DNA of 64,000 nt from an uncultured Caryophanales bacterium (GCA_937902735.1 CALELS010000013.1:62001-126000); one strand, 5' to 3'; counted from the stretch's first letter, positions 34,561 to 43,882 are shown. Notes: generated by a model from the letters alone, not told the origin. Made by a program: numbers and translations.

Positions 34561-35283
34561 ATGTCTTCAATTAAAAAATATATTGCAGAATTTATTGGAA
34601 CATTTGTCTTAACATTTGTTGGTTGTGGTACTGCCCAACTAATCTGTGCAGGCGAAGGTTTTGGTGGCTATGTTGGTACAGCCATTGCTTTTGGTTTAGC
34701 AATCGTTGCCATGGCATATTCAATCGGAAATGTCTCTGGTTGCCACATTAACCCAGCCGTTTCACTTGCAATGCTTATTACTAAGAAGATGAGCTTAAAG
34801 GATTTCTTATTCTACGTTCTCTTCCAAGTTTTAGGTGGTATTGTTGCTGGTGGACTCTTATGGCTCGTATTTATGAGCAATAAAGAAGCCGCATTAGGTA
34901 CAAACGCTGTCCAAGGTGCATTATTATTCGACGGACAATATACAGTTGGTAGTTATCTTTTAGCTCTTCTTGCTGAAATTGTCTTAACATGCATCTTTGT
35001 TTTAGCAATCTTAGGCGTTACCTCCAAACAAGAAAACGGCCCAGTTGCTGGTCTTGTCATTGGTGGTGCTCTTACATTTGTTCACTTAATGGGTATTGGC
35101 TTGACCGGTACAAGTGTTAACCCAGCTCGTTCGATTGGTCCTGCCTTATTCGCTATGATTAATGGTAAATTTGATCCTGCTAAAGAAATTTGGATCTTCA
35201 TTGTTGGACCACTTGCTGGTGCTGCCCTTGCTGCTTTAATCTACAAGCTCGTTCTTGCAGTTAAAGAAAAGAAAGCTGCTTAA
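34561..35283 (+). CDS. Aquaporin / glycerol facilitator (MIP family)
   Basis: A 240-residue six-helix channel with both NPA boxes, GCHINPAVS near residue 62 and GTSVNPARS near 182. His-Ile before the first NPA and Thr-Ser before the second, plus the overall length, favour the water-specific AqpZ type over GlpF, but selectivity is inference. A TATAAT (34533-34538) and an AAAGGAG RBS precede it; AACTCC at 34519-34524 could pair with that RBS in read-through transcripts only. Confidence 0.92.
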   Translation: MSSIKKYIAEFIGTFVLTFVGCGTAQLICAGEGFGGYVGTAIAFGLAIVAMAYSIGNVSGCHINPAVSLAMLITKKMSLKDFLFYVLFQVLGGIVAGGLLWLVFMSNKEAALGTNAVQGALLFDGQYTVGSYLLALLAEIVLTCIFVLAILGVTSKQENGPVAGLVIGGALTFVHLMGIGLTGTSVNPARSIGPALFAMINGKFDPAKEIWIFIVGPLAGAALAALIYKLVLAVKEKKAA

Positions 35284-35295
35284 TTAAAGCAAATT

Positions 35296-35330
35296 AAAAG
35301 TTCTCTTGGGTGACCTTGAGAGCTTTTTTT
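35296..35330. terminator. Bidirectional terminator between aquaporin and thioesterase
   Basis: AAAAGTTCTC (35296-35305) pairs with GAGAGCTTTT, followed by a T-run on the plus strand; the minus strand also ends in a T-run. It lies between two convergent genes. Confidence 0.8.
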
Positions 35331-35333
35331 ATT

Positions 35334-36047
35334 TTAAATTTTATCTTTGAATGTGAGTTTTGCTTTGAAGACACTATTACCATTAACTACGCCTTCAACA
35401 TATGTTTTATCTACGTTTGCAAATACATCAATTTTCTCGCCACATCTCACTTCTTTTTCATAATTTAGAAGTAAAGTAGCAATCATTTTCTTTTTAAAGA
35501 ATTCAGCATCAAATAAGTCTAATATCATATCGACATATCTAACATTATTGAGATGATTATTGAGATCACAATCACAATATCTAATAGTTCTTGAATAAAC
35601 TAGAGATGCTTCTTCTTTATTAACTTTATCAGGTTCTTTTAAAGCGTTTGGATGTTCTTCGTGAAAATCTGGTACTTTAGGTCTAACAACCATTCTATGT
35701 GTAGCGTGATCCATAAGTACCCAAGTAGAAGAAATCTTAATATATGGATTGTCATTTAAATCAGCAATTTCTGCTTGTCTCATAAAAGCAAATCCACCCC
35801 TTAGAGATGAAGGATAGGTTGAAACATATATTTCTTCTAAGTATTTAGGACATTTATAGAACTCTAAATACATACGAGTAACAACCCACATATATCCATA
35901 TTCATTTAAGAGCCTATCCATCCCTAGACCTAAATCATCAACGTTACGTACTGCAACATCTTGATACATGTTTAGAGCGGTATTTAATTTAAGATTCAAA
36001 TTGGCATCCACCATCATTGAATCAACAATATGTTTTTCTTTACGCAT
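35334..36047 (-). CDS. Acyl-ACP thioesterase
   Basis: A 237-residue double hot-dog acyl-ACP thioesterase of the bacterial Fat family, which releases fatty acids from acyl carrier protein. The N-terminal hot-dog (SMMVDANLNLKLNTALNMYQ) and the second one (IRYCDCDLNNHLNNVRYVDM, with the Asp/Asn/His set) are clear. Its ATG overlaps the stop of the flavin-reductase gene by one base (TAATG). Free fatty acids may be exported or recycled; no other lipid synthesis gene is adjacent. Confidence 0.88.
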   Translation of the reverse strand: MRKEKHIVDSMMVDANLNLKLNTALNMYQDVAVRNVDDLGLGMDRLLNEYGYMWVVTRMYLEFYKCPKYLEEIYVSTYPSSLRGGFAFMRQAEIADLNDNPYIKISSTWVLMDHATHRMVVRPKVPDFHEEHPNALKEPDKVNKEEASLVYSRTIRYCDCDLNNHLNNVRYVDMILDLFDAEFFKKKMIATLLLNYEKEVRCGEKIDVFANVDKTYVEGVVNGNSVFKAKLTFKDKI

Positions 36048-36610
36048 TATTTAATCTTAAGACCATCTTTAAAAGCTTGGCCAACCTCCTCTCCAAGTTC
36101 AATATATTTATGAGTTGCTGGGTCATAGCTAATAAATCCAGCTTTCTTATAATCTATTTTTTCATTATTTAATATTTTTTCATCAGCAGAGATATTTACA
36201 ATTTCGCCGATAGCGTTACCACCACCATCGCCTTCATTAATCATTTTTTCAAGTCTACATTCAAGGACTAATGGATATTGTTCAAATATTGGAGCATTAA
36301 CCTTGCTCCCTTTAACAAATGTTAGACCAGCTTTCTTAACTTTATCAGGAACTTTGTTTCCGGACACAAGACCAACATAATCGGAGGCGACAACAGTATC
36401 TTTTGTTGCAAAAGCAACAGTGAAACACTTATTTTTTAAGATATTATCTGTAGTTTTATGAGAAGATAAACAAATCATGATTTTGTTATAGTCATAGATT
36501 CCACCCCAAGCAGCATTCATCGCATTAGGATTACCATTTTTATCAAATGTTCCAATAATTAAAACAGGCATTGGATACATCATTGTTTCTACTTTTAAAT
36601 CTTTTCTCAT
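36047..36610 (-). CDS. Flavin reductase-like FMN-binding protein
   Basis: About 187 residues of the split-barrel flavin-reductase family (PMPVLIIGTFDKNGNPNAMN at the start, ICLSSHKTTDNILKNKCFTV in the middle). Some members reduce flavins, others simply bind FMN. I start at ATG 36608-36610 because GCGAGG lies 8 bases before it; an earlier in-frame ATG overlaps that RBS. It precedes the thioesterase gene in one unit; a link in function is not obvious. Confidence 0.85.
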   Translation of the reverse strand: MRKDLKVETMMYPMPVLIIGTFDKNGNPNAMNAAWGGIYDYNKIMICLSSHKTTDNILKNKCFTVAFATKDTVVASDYVGLVSGNKVPDKVKKAGLTFVKGSKVNAPIFEQYPLVLECRLEKMINEGDGGGNAIGEIVNISADEKILNNEKIDYKKAGFISYDPATHKYIELGEEVGQAFKDGLKIK

Positions 36611-36648
36611 ATGTTTACCTCGCATGATAAATTCTATATTAAAGATGT

Positions 36649-36691
36649 TTTGAAATTAACATTTTCAAATAGTTAATATACATATTAGAAT
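36649..36691 (+). promoter_or_regulatory. Leaderless promoter of the glycosyltransferase, with inverted repeat
   Basis: TTTCAA (36663-36668), 17 bases, TAGAAT (36686-36691); the ATG starts 6 bases later, so the mRNA should begin at the start codon. The -35 box is one arm of TTTGAAA-N7-TTTCAAA (36649-36669), a possible operator between the divergent genes. Confidence 0.55.
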
Positions 36692-36697
36692 AAATGT

Positions 36698-37759
36698 ATG
36701 GAAAAAATAAGAATTAATATGCTTTCTGCAGCAACTTCCGTTGATGGACAAGGTGTTGGAAGTGCTTATGTAGAACAAGTAGCCCTTGTTAAAGGCTGCA
36801 CTGATTTATTTGAAGTTGAAATCAATTCAAAGAAGTCAAATTTTGATATTTATCACATGCATACGGTTAATCTTAGATACCGCGCAAGATTTAACAAACA
36901 CCATGTCAATGTAACTTATGTTCACTTTATTCCATCTACTTTAGATGGTTCTCTTAAAATGCCTAAGCTTATTTTTCATATCTTTAAAAAATATGTCATT
37001 TCAACATATCGTAAAGCTGATGAAATAGTCGTGGTTAACCCTTCATTTATACCTCCTTTAGTGGATCTTGGAATTAAAAAAGAAAATATTACCTATATTC
37101 CTAACTTTGTTGATCATGAAAAATTCCACACTATTTCACTAGAAGAAAGAAATGCTTTAAGAGATAAATATGAAATTCCGCATGATAAATTTGTTGTCAT
37201 GGGATGTGGACAAGTACAGACAAGAAAAGGTGTTATTGATTTTGTTGAAACCGCAAAAAGAAGTAAAGATAAATTATTTGTGTGGGCTGGTGGATTCTCA
37301 TTTGGCAAGATTACCGACGGATATAAAGAACTTAAAGCGATTATGGATAACCCTCCAGAAAACGTTAAATTCATAGGTATTATTCCAAGAGATCAAATGA
37401 ATGGAATATTCAATATGTGCGATGTCTTATTTATGCCATCACTTTCCGAATTATTCCCAATGTCTATTCTTGAAGCTGTTAATTCTAATAAACCAGTATT
37501 ACTCAGAGACCTTGATTTATATGAGGAAATCTTATTTAAAGACAAAGACTGTTATGCAGTAGGTACAAATGTTGATGAATTTGATGAACAAGTTAAAAAA
37601 CTTTCATCAGATAAGAAATATTATGAACACTACGCAGAAGGTTCACATTATATTTCTGAATTCTATTCAAAAGAACATGTCACCAACATTTGGAGAGAAT
37701 ATTATCCAAGAGTCTTAAATAAATGGCTTCCTTATAAAAAGATTAAAGGAAGAAAATAA
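36698..37759 (+). CDS. GT4-family glycosyltransferase
   Basis: A 353-residue GT-B glycosyltransferase. The C-terminal sugar-nucleotide half is clear: VMGCGQVQTRKGVIDFVETA near residue 165, then FMPSLSELFPMSILEAVNSNKP (E-x7-E type) near 248. N-terminal half starts INMLSAATSVDGQGVG. Similar proteins make membrane glucosyl-diglycerides. No RBS; a -10 box lies 6 bases upstream. It ends exactly where the convergent ABC gene ends. Confidence 0.88.
   Translation: MEKIRINMLSAATSVDGQGVGSAYVEQVALVKGCTDLFEVEINSKKSNFDIYHMHTVNLRYRARFNKHHVNVTYVHFIPSTLDGSLKMPKLIFHIFKKYVISTYRKADEIVVVNPSFIPPLVDLGIKKENITYIPNFVDHEKFHTISLEERNALRDKYEIPHDKFVVMGCGQVQTRKGVIDFVETAKRSKDKLFVWAGGFSFGKITDGYKELKAIMDNPPENVKFIGIIPRDQMNGIFNMCDVLFMPSLSELFPMSILEAVNSNKPVLLRDLDLYEEILFKDKDCYAVGTNVDEFDEQVKKLSSDKKYYEHYAEGSHYISEFYSKEHVTNIWREYYPRVLNKWLPYKKIKGRK
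37727..37752 (-). terminator. Weak terminator-like hairpin inside the glycosyltransferase 3' end
   Basis: CTTCCTT/AAGGAAG with a 12-base loop, followed on the minus strand by CCATTTATTTA. It lies 8 bases past the stop of the minus-strand ABC gene; the T-run is poor. Confidence 0.35.
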
Positions 37760-39499
37760 TCACTTAAATTGTGATGAATACATGGAATGGTATAGACCAT
37801 TCCTTTTTAATAATTCATCATGTTTTCCTTGTTCAACAATTTTTCCATCTTTAAGAACAAGAATAACATCAGCGTTTTTAATCGTAGATAAACGATGGGC
37901 AATAACGATTGAAGTGGAATTCTTAACTATCTCATCGAAAGCATTATTAATAAGTTTTTCTGTATGAGTATCAATGTTACTAGTAGCTTCATCTAAAATC
38001 ACAATTTCAGGGTTTGCTAACATTACTCTAGCAAGTGAAATAATTTGTTTTTCCCCTTCAGAAAGCCCGTCTTTTGATGAAATTACAGTTTTATATGAGA
38101 ATGGTTGAGTCTCTATCAATTCATGAATATTTAGTCTCTTACAGACATTAATTATTTCCTCATCGGTTGCATCAGGTTTTGCATATTTGATGTTGTCTAA
38201 AATAGTTCCATTGAATATCCAAGTATCTTGAAGCACTAAGCCAAAATGTTTTCTTAATTCTGATTTCTTAACATCTTTGAACGAAACATCATTAAAGAGA
38301 ATATCTCCACTTTGTGGATCATAATAACGAAGCAATACATTTATTAAAGTTGTTTTACCTGCGCCTGTAGGTCCAACTATAGCGACTTTCTCACCTTGTT
38401 TAATTTTTAAATTAAGATTTTCAATTAAAGGTTTATCGCTATCATACGAGAAAGACATATCTTTAAATTCAATGTTCTTAATTGTATCTATTGTTTTAAC
38501 TCCTTCATCAATATCATTTTCTTTATTTAGGAAATCATTTATTCTTTCGAATGAAGTCTTAGCAATTTCATATTCCGATACAACTGAACTAATGTCATTA
38601 AATGGTTTAGTGTACTGGGTTGTATAAGATAAGAACGAGGATAACTTGCCAAGTGTCATCATTGCTAAAATTGCTTGAGCGAAATCCGCCATCTTGGTAA
38701 CTGAGATTAAGATAATTCCAAAGATACCAACAATTACATAAATAGTGTTATTCACTAAACGGGTTGACGGATTAATCCACGAAGCTGCAAATTGAGCAAC
38801 AATTCCTTTCCTTCTTAACTCTTCATTCTCTTTAAAGAATTTTTCATAACTATTCTTTTCATTATTAAAAGACTGAATAATTTCTGAACCTTCAATTGTT
38901 TCTAAGGACGTTTCGTTTAATCTAGCTTGTAAAGAAGCTTGGGCTTTGAAATATTTTTGATTAGAGTTTGCAATAAATCTAGATACCAAAACTGATAATG
39001 GGGTCAAAATTATAACGATGATGGCTAATAGATAGTTCACAAGGAACATCATCACTATTGTGATAGCAACTGCAAGAATGCCTCTAAATAATGATTTAAA
39101 TACTGCACTTATTCCATTTGATATATTTTCAATATCATTAATCTCGTATTGAACTAGATTACCAGCTTGATCCTTATATAAAGTGTCTACCGAAACATCA
39201 TTAAGCTTTTTATAGATATCCATTCTTAATTTATAGACAATTTCTTGAGAGTATTGGGCAACTAGATATTCAAATAGATAACTTATTAAAACACCTAACA
39301 TTGCTAAAACTAAAGCCACTATTAAATAAATAATGAAAGCTATTAGATTAGAATCATTTAATATGGCATCTAAGGCTCTTCCTAAAAGGAAAGGCTGAGC
39401 AATTTCACTTAAAACAGCAACAAATACAGCAAGTATAATTAACCACAAGTATTTCTTGCCTAAAGCTAAATAAGTTAGGAGACGTTTTCTTGCTTTCAT
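37760..39499 (-). CDS. ABC exporter subunit, catalytic half (second pair)
   Basis: A 579-residue half-transporter: membrane domain residues ~15-310, Walker A GPTGAGKTT near 375, signature LSEGE near 476, Walker B VILDEATSNID with the catalytic Glu and a standard H-loop (IAHRLST). The GAAAGGAGG RBS and a TAATG overlap couple it to its partner. Substrate unknown; no regulator of this pair is adjacent other than the palindrome near 41367. Confidence 0.92.
   Translation of the reverse strand: MKARKRLLTYLALGKKYLWLIILAVFVAVLSEIAQPFLLGRALDAILNDSNLIAFIIYLIVALVLAMLGVLISYLFEYLVAQYSQEIVYKLRMDIYKKLNDVSVDTLYKDQAGNLVQYEINDIENISNGISAVFKSLFRGILAVAITIVMMFLVNYLLAIIVIILTPLSVLVSRFIANSNQKYFKAQASLQARLNETSLETIEGSEIIQSFNNEKNSYEKFFKENEELRRKGIVAQFAASWINPSTRLVNNTIYVIVGIFGIILISVTKMADFAQAILAMMTLGKLSSFLSYTTQYTKPFNDISSVVSEYEIAKTSFERINDFLNKENDIDEGVKTIDTIKNIEFKDMSFSYDSDKPLIENLNLKIKQGEKVAIVGPTGAGKTTLINVLLRYYDPQSGDILFNDVSFKDVKKSELRKHFGLVLQDTWIFNGTILDNIKYAKPDATDEEIINVCKRLNIHELIETQPFSYKTVISSKDGLSEGEKQIISLARVMLANPEIVILDEATSNIDTHTEKLINNAFDEIVKNSTSIVIAHRLSTIKNADVILVLKDGKIVEQGKHDELLKRNGLYHSMYSSQFK
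37784..37809 (+). terminator. Glycosyltransferase terminator inside the opposite ABC gene
   Basis: Perfect stem GGAATGGT (37784-37791) / ACCATTCC (37796-37803), 4-base loop, then TTTTTAA. It starts 25 bases past the glycosyltransferase stop and on the other strand encodes RNGLYHSM of the ABC protein's C-terminus. Confidence 0.85.
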
Positions 39500-41334
39500 T
39501 ATTTAACGCCTCCTTTCTCTAACTGAGACTCATATAAAGACTTATAAATTGAAGATGTCTTTAATAAATCTTGATGTTTACCAAATGCATCAATTCTTCC
39601 ATAGGAAAGAACAATTATGTTATCTAAATCCATAATCGATGAGACTCTTTGGGAAACAATAATTTTCGTCGTATTTGGATATTGTTTAGAGATATTGTTT
39701 CTAACTTCTTTATCAGTTAATAAATCAAGCGCGCTTGTAGAATCATCTAGGATTAATAGTTCTGAGTTTTTAAGTAATGCTCTAGCAATACAAATTCTTT
39801 GTCTTTGTCCTCCAGAGAAATTAGAACCTTTTTCGTTTACAATATGATCTAATCCGTCATCATAATCTTTCATGAAATCATATGCTTTAGCACACTTAAG
39901 AGCATTGATCATTTCTTCATCAGTTGCATCTTCTTTAGCAATCAATAAGTTTGATCTAATCGAGCATTTAAATAGAAGTGATTTTTGGGCAACAAGTCCA
40001 ATATTTTCTCTTAAAGTAGATAATTTATATTGTTTAATATCTTCACCTTTATATAGGATATTTCCCTTTGTAGAATCAATGTTTCTTTCAATTAAAGAGA
40101 TGATTGAAGACTTACCTGAACCAGTTCCTCCAATTATTCCTAATGATTCACCTTTCTTAAGAACAAAAGAGATATTCTCCAAGGCATAATTTCCACCTTT
40201 TAAATAAGATAAACAAACATTATCGAATTTAATTAATTCATCTCCGTTATTAATTTCTTTAACGATTCCAGTTTCTTTATCAACAATTGTTTCTTCAAGT
40301 GATAAAACTTCATCAATACGTTTACGGCTTGCACCAGCTTTTGTGAGAATTAAAATTACGTTACTAAGTTGCATTAAAGTAACAAAAATTTGCATTAAAT
40401 AGGCGATTTCTGTAATGATTATGGAAGCTAAAGAGATATTATCTTGATGTGATGAACCACTATTAATGGCTAATCCACCAATAAGGACAACAGAGATGGT
40501 TGCAAGTGAAATAACTGCGAATGTCAAAGGATTAATAAAGGCATTGATTCTATTAACGAATAAAGCTTGTTTCTTATACGAATTTACTTTCTTTTCAAAA
40601 TGATATTGTTCTTCTTCAACTTTATTAAAACCACGAATAATTTTAGTTCCGTTAATGGTATCAACAGTTTTTGTGGATATATCATCTAACCTATTTTGAA
40701 TATTTAAATATTCTTTAGATGATTTTCTCATCACAATAAAGATGATTAATAGAATTAAAGGAATAATACATAGGAATACGAGTCCAACATAGAAATTTAA
40801 AATAAATGATATGGCTAAAGCCCCAATAACTATAAATGGTGCTCTAACTATTAATCTTATAAAGATAAGTACACCTTGTTGAACTTGATAAGAGTCAGAA
40901 TTGATGATTGTTAATAGCTTATTGTTGCCAATTTGATTCTTTTTGTCTTTTGATAACAACAAAATCTTTTTATATAGGGAATTTCTAATTTCGGTTGCTA
41001 CATCACAACTTGTTTTAGCAGCAATATATTGGGTTAACATTGTTGTCAAAAAGCCAACAACACCCATAATTAGAATGATTGTTCCCCCAATTAATGCATC
41101 ATTTAATGGTTGATTGTTATTAATCCAAGCAGGAATAATTCTAATAAAAGATCCAATTAATCTTGTAAGCGGATTTGAGATATCAGAAACATTTTCATAA
41201 ACACTTAAATCAATAATTGCCTTCATGAATAAAGGTATCAATAAATCAAAAATAGCTTCTAATATTTTTAGAAGTGGACCAATTGTGAAGGCAATAGGAT
41301 GCTTTTTATATGATTCGAAACAAGATTTAAGCAC
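39499..41334 (-). CDS. ABC exporter subunit, degenerate-site half (second pair)
   Basis: A 611-residue half-transporter, first of its pair. Membrane domain residues ~15-335, Walker A GGTGSGKSS near 400, signature FSGGQ near 503, Walker B LLILDDSTSALD with Asp in place of the catalytic Glu and Gln in the H-loop (VSQRVSS). The same asymmetry as in the 30.7-34.5 kb pair shows a heterodimer. Start codon GTG with no RBS, 7 bases after TATAAT on the minus strand, so the mRNA is probably leaderless. Confidence 0.92.
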   Translation of the reverse strand: MLKSCFESYKKHPIAFTIGPLLKILEAIFDLLIPLFMKAIIDLSVYENVSDISNPLTRLIGSFIRIIPAWINNNQPLNDALIGGTIILIMGVVGFLTTMLTQYIAAKTSCDVATEIRNSLYKKILLLSKDKKNQIGNNKLLTIINSDSYQVQQGVLIFIRLIVRAPFIVIGALAISFILNFYVGLVFLCIIPLILLIIFIVMRKSSKEYLNIQNRLDDISTKTVDTINGTKIIRGFNKVEEEQYHFEKKVNSYKKQALFVNRINAFINPLTFAVISLATISVVLIGGLAINSGSSHQDNISLASIIITEIAYLMQIFVTLMQLSNVILILTKAGASRKRIDEVLSLEETIVDKETGIVKEINNGDELIKFDNVCLSYLKGGNYALENISFVLKKGESLGIIGGTGSGKSSIISLIERNIDSTKGNILYKGEDIKQYKLSTLRENIGLVAQKSLLFKCSIRSNLLIAKEDATDEEMINALKCAKAYDFMKDYDDGLDHIVNEKGSNFSGGQRQRICIARALLKNSELLILDDSTSALDLLTDKEVRNNISKQYPNTTKIIVSQRVSSIMDLDNIIVLSYGRIDAFGKHQDLLKTSSIYKSLYESQLEKGGVK

Positions 41335-41341
41335 GTTGAAT

Positions 41342-41380
41342 ATTATATTTGAAAAGTTTCAGAAATTCATTCTGAAATTT
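41342..41380 (-). promoter_or_regulatory. Promoter and palindrome upstream of the second ABC pair
   Basis: On the minus strand TATAAT (41342-41347) lies 7 bases before the GTG start. TTTCAGAA (41357-41364) and TTCTGAAA (41370-41377) form an inverted repeat, extending to about 41354-41380, over the spacer and -35 region: a good site for a repressor. Confidence 0.55.
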
Positions 41381-41502
41381 AATCAATATATTTGAATGCG
41401 TTTACATCATTTAATTCGAGTAAAATCACTCATTTTTAGACAAATTAGTATGTAACTATGACTTGATGTAAAGCAAAGTTTACAATAATTTTATCAAAAA
41501 TG

Positions 41503-41531
41503 TTGACACTCCACTATTATTAATAAATAAT
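41503..41531 (+). promoter_or_regulatory. Promoter of the amino-sugar operon
   Basis: Perfect TTGACA (41503-41508), 17 bases, AATAAT (41526-41531), about 40 bases before the HTH-glmM start. The rest of the 237-base divergent gap is AT-rich without other clear signals. Confidence 0.65.
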
Positions 41532-41571
41532 TTTTAGCAATGCAACTTATAATTGCGGAGGTAAACAATAT

Positions 41572-43209
41572 ATGACAATAGGTGAAAAAATAGCCCATCT
41601 TAGAATTGTTTCAAACATATCTCAAGAAGAGCTCGCTAAAAGACTTAATGTCTCAAGACAATCTATCTCTAAATGGGAAAGTGATGAATCTCTCCCACAA
41701 ATTGATAAGATTCTTGAAATATCTAAGTTATTTGAAATCACAACAGATGAATTACTTGATGATAAAGTAGTCATCCATCGTGGCAAAAAACTCAAAATGT
41801 CCATTGGTGAAGATATTAAAACTAAATATTTCGGTACCGATGGATTCCGTGGTGAAGTTAACAAAGTATTAACTGCTGACCACGCCTATAAAATCGGCCG
41901 TTTCTTAGGTTGGTTCTATGGCAATCCTGAATTCAGCGGTCAAAAACCTGGTTATCGTCCACGCGTTGTTGTTGGTAAAGATACAAGAAGATCATCATAT
42001 ATGCTCGAATATGCGGTAGCCGCTGGTCTTGCTGCAAGTGGAGCAGATGTTTCACTTCTACATGTTACCACCACTCCAAGTGTTTCTTACATAGTAAGAC
42101 AAGATTGTTTTGACTGTGGTGTTATGATTACAGCCAGCCATAACCCATTCTATGATAATGGTATTAAAGTCATTAACTGTAATGGTGAAAAACTTGAAGA
42201 TGCTGTTGCATTCCTTGCAGAAGCATACATTGATCATGACTTTGAAAAACTTGGTATTCAAGGAGATGATCTTCCATTTGCAGAAAGAGAAAGAATCGGT
42301 TCAATTACTGACTACACATCAGGAAGAAACCGCTATGTTGCATATTTAATCTCATTGGCAAGACATTCAATGAAATCACTTCGTATTGGTCTTGATTGTT
42401 CCAATGGTGCTTCTTGGATGATTGCTAAAGCAGTTTTCGACGCTTTAGGTGCACAAACATTTGTTATCAATAACGATCCAGATGGTTTAAACATCAACAC
42501 AAACGCTGGTTCTACTCATATTGATGTCTTATGTAAATTTGTTAAAGAAAATAAATTAGATTTAGGCTTTGCCTTTGATGGTGATGCTGATAGATGTATC
42601 GCTGTTGATGAAAATGGTAAAGAAGTTGATGGTGATAAGATTATGTATCTTCTTGCCAAGAGACTTAAAGATGAAGGTGCTCTTGAAGGAGATACCTTAG
42701 TTACTACTATTATGTCTAACTCTGGTTTAACAAAAGCCTTAAAACAAATTGGTATTAAGAATGTTCAAACCAAAGTTGGTGATAGATTCGTCTTCGAATG
42801 CATGCAAAAAGAAAACTACAGTATTGGTGGAGAACAATCTGGTCACATAATCATTAAAAAATATGCTACAACAGGAGATGGTGTACTTACCGCTATTATG
42901 GTCACTGAAGAAGTTCTTTCTAGAAAAGAAAAACTCTCCAAACTTGTTGCACCAGTTCACCTTCTTCCACAAAAGCTTAAAAATGTTCGTGTAACTAATA
43001 AAGCTGCTGTTGTCGAAGATGAAGTTGTTAAAGCTAAATTCGCTGAAGTTAATAAAGAAATTGGTGATAATGGACGTGCTTTGTTAAGACAAAGTGGTAC
43101 TGAACCAGTTGTTAGAATTATGCTTGAATGCAATACAATTGCTGAATGTGATGAATATATCGAAAGAATATATCAAGTCATTAAGAAAAGAGGATATGTT
43201 TGTGAATAA
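41572..43209 (+). CDS. glmM: Fusion of an XRE helix-turn-helix and phosphoglucosamine mutase (GlmM)
   Basis: A 545-residue protein. Residues 1-62 are an XRE/Cro-type HTH (ISQEELAKRLNVSRQSISKW). From about residue 85 follows a full phosphohexomutase: KYFGTDGFRGEVN, active-site Ser189 in MITASHNPF, metal loop FDGDADRCIAVD and the phosphate-binding RQSGTEPVVRIML near the end. GlmM turns glucosamine-6-P into glucosamine-1-P for UDP-GlcNAc. GGAGG lies before the HTH start; an internal ATG (41797) has no RBS, so the fusion is expressed. It may make the enzyme a DNA-bound sensor. Confidence 0.93.
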   Translation: MTIGEKIAHLRIVSNISQEELAKRLNVSRQSISKWESDESLPQIDKILEISKLFEITTDELLDDKVVIHRGKKLKMSIGEDIKTKYFGTDGFRGEVNKVLTADHAYKIGRFLGWFYGNPEFSGQKPGYRPRVVVGKDTRRSSYMLEYAVAAGLAASGADVSLLHVTTTPSVSYIVRQDCFDCGVMITASHNPFYDNGIKVINCNGEKLEDAVAFLAEAYIDHDFEKLGIQGDDLPFAERERIGSITDYTSGRNRYVAYLISLARHSMKSLRIGLDCSNGASWMIAKAVFDALGAQTFVINNDPDGLNINTNAGSTHIDVLCKFVKENKLDLGFAFDGDADRCIAVDENGKEVDGDKIMYLLAKRLKDEGALEGDTLVTTIMSNSGLTKALKQIGIKNVQTKVGDRFVFECMQKENYSIGGEQSGHIIIKKYATTGDGVLTAIMVTEEVLSRKEKLSKLVAPVHLLPQKLKNVRVTNKAAVVEDEVVKAKFAEVNKEIGDNGRALLRQSGTEPVVRIMLECNTIAECDEYIERIYQVIKKRGYVCE

Positions 43210-43870
43210 ACTCAATATTAAAACTAAAGAATTATTTGAAGAATGTCCTATTCCTTTCTTAAGGAAAGCATTCGAAGAATCAACATATCCTTGGGAAATT
43301 CTTCCTCAAATTAAAGAGATTATTAAAAAAGTAATCGCTGAAGGTTTAGAAGGTTATACAGAAATTGAACCTGGCGTATTTGTTGGAGAAAATGTAAAAA
43401 TTGCTAAAACATCCACAATTGAAGCTCCTGCTATTATTGGTGCTAATACTGAAATTAGACCAGGTGCTTATTTAAGAGGAAATGTTATTGTTGGAGAAAA
43501 CTGTGTTATTGGTAACTCTAGCGAACTTAAGAACTCAATCCTCTTATATCATGTCCAAGTTCCTCATTATAACTATGTTGGTGATTCCATTTTAGGAAGT
43601 CATTCACATATGGGTGCTGGATCAATTTGCTCTAATTTAAAAAGTGATGGTAAAAATATCTTCATCCATGGTGATAAAGAATATGAAACAGGTCTTCGTA
43701 AAATTGGAGCGTTCCTTGGAGACCACGCTGATATTGGATGCGGTTCAGTTCTAAATCCAGGAACAATTATCGGAAAAAATACCCAAGTATATCCATTAAG
43801 TATGCTTAGAGGTTGTTTCCCAGAAAACTCAATTGTGAAAAAAATCGATAATGTTGTTGAAAGAAAATAA
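43202..43870 (+). CDS. Left-handed beta-helix acetyltransferase, GlmU C-terminal type
   Basis: About 223 residues with hexapeptide repeats like the acetyltransferase half of GlmU (PGVFVGENVKIAKTSTIEAP, IIGANTEIRPGAYLRGNVIV, HYNYVGDSILGSHSHMGAGS), but no uridylyltransferase domain. It probably acetylates glucosamine-1-P. GTG 43202 has GAGG 8 bases upstream and is the best start; ATG 43196 is too close to it. It overlaps the glmM end by 8 bases and is followed by nagB. Confidence 0.85.
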   Translation: MNKLNIKTKELFEECPIPFLRKAFEESTYPWEILPQIKEIIKKVIAEGLEGYTEIEPGVFVGENVKIAKTSTIEAPAIIGANTEIRPGAYLRGNVIVGENCVIGNSSELKNSILLYHVQVPHYNYVGDSILGSHSHMGAGSICSNLKSDGKNIFIHGDKEYETGLRKIGAFLGDHADIGCGSVLNPGTIIGKNTQVYPLSMLRGCFPENSIVKKIDNVVERK

Positions 43871-43882
43871 AAGGAGATAAAA

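Noticed and set aside
41797..43209. Separate glmM starting at an internal ATG, with the HTH as a different gene
   Set aside because: The frame is continuous, a GGAGG site stands before the HTH start and no ribosome-binding site precedes the internal ATG.
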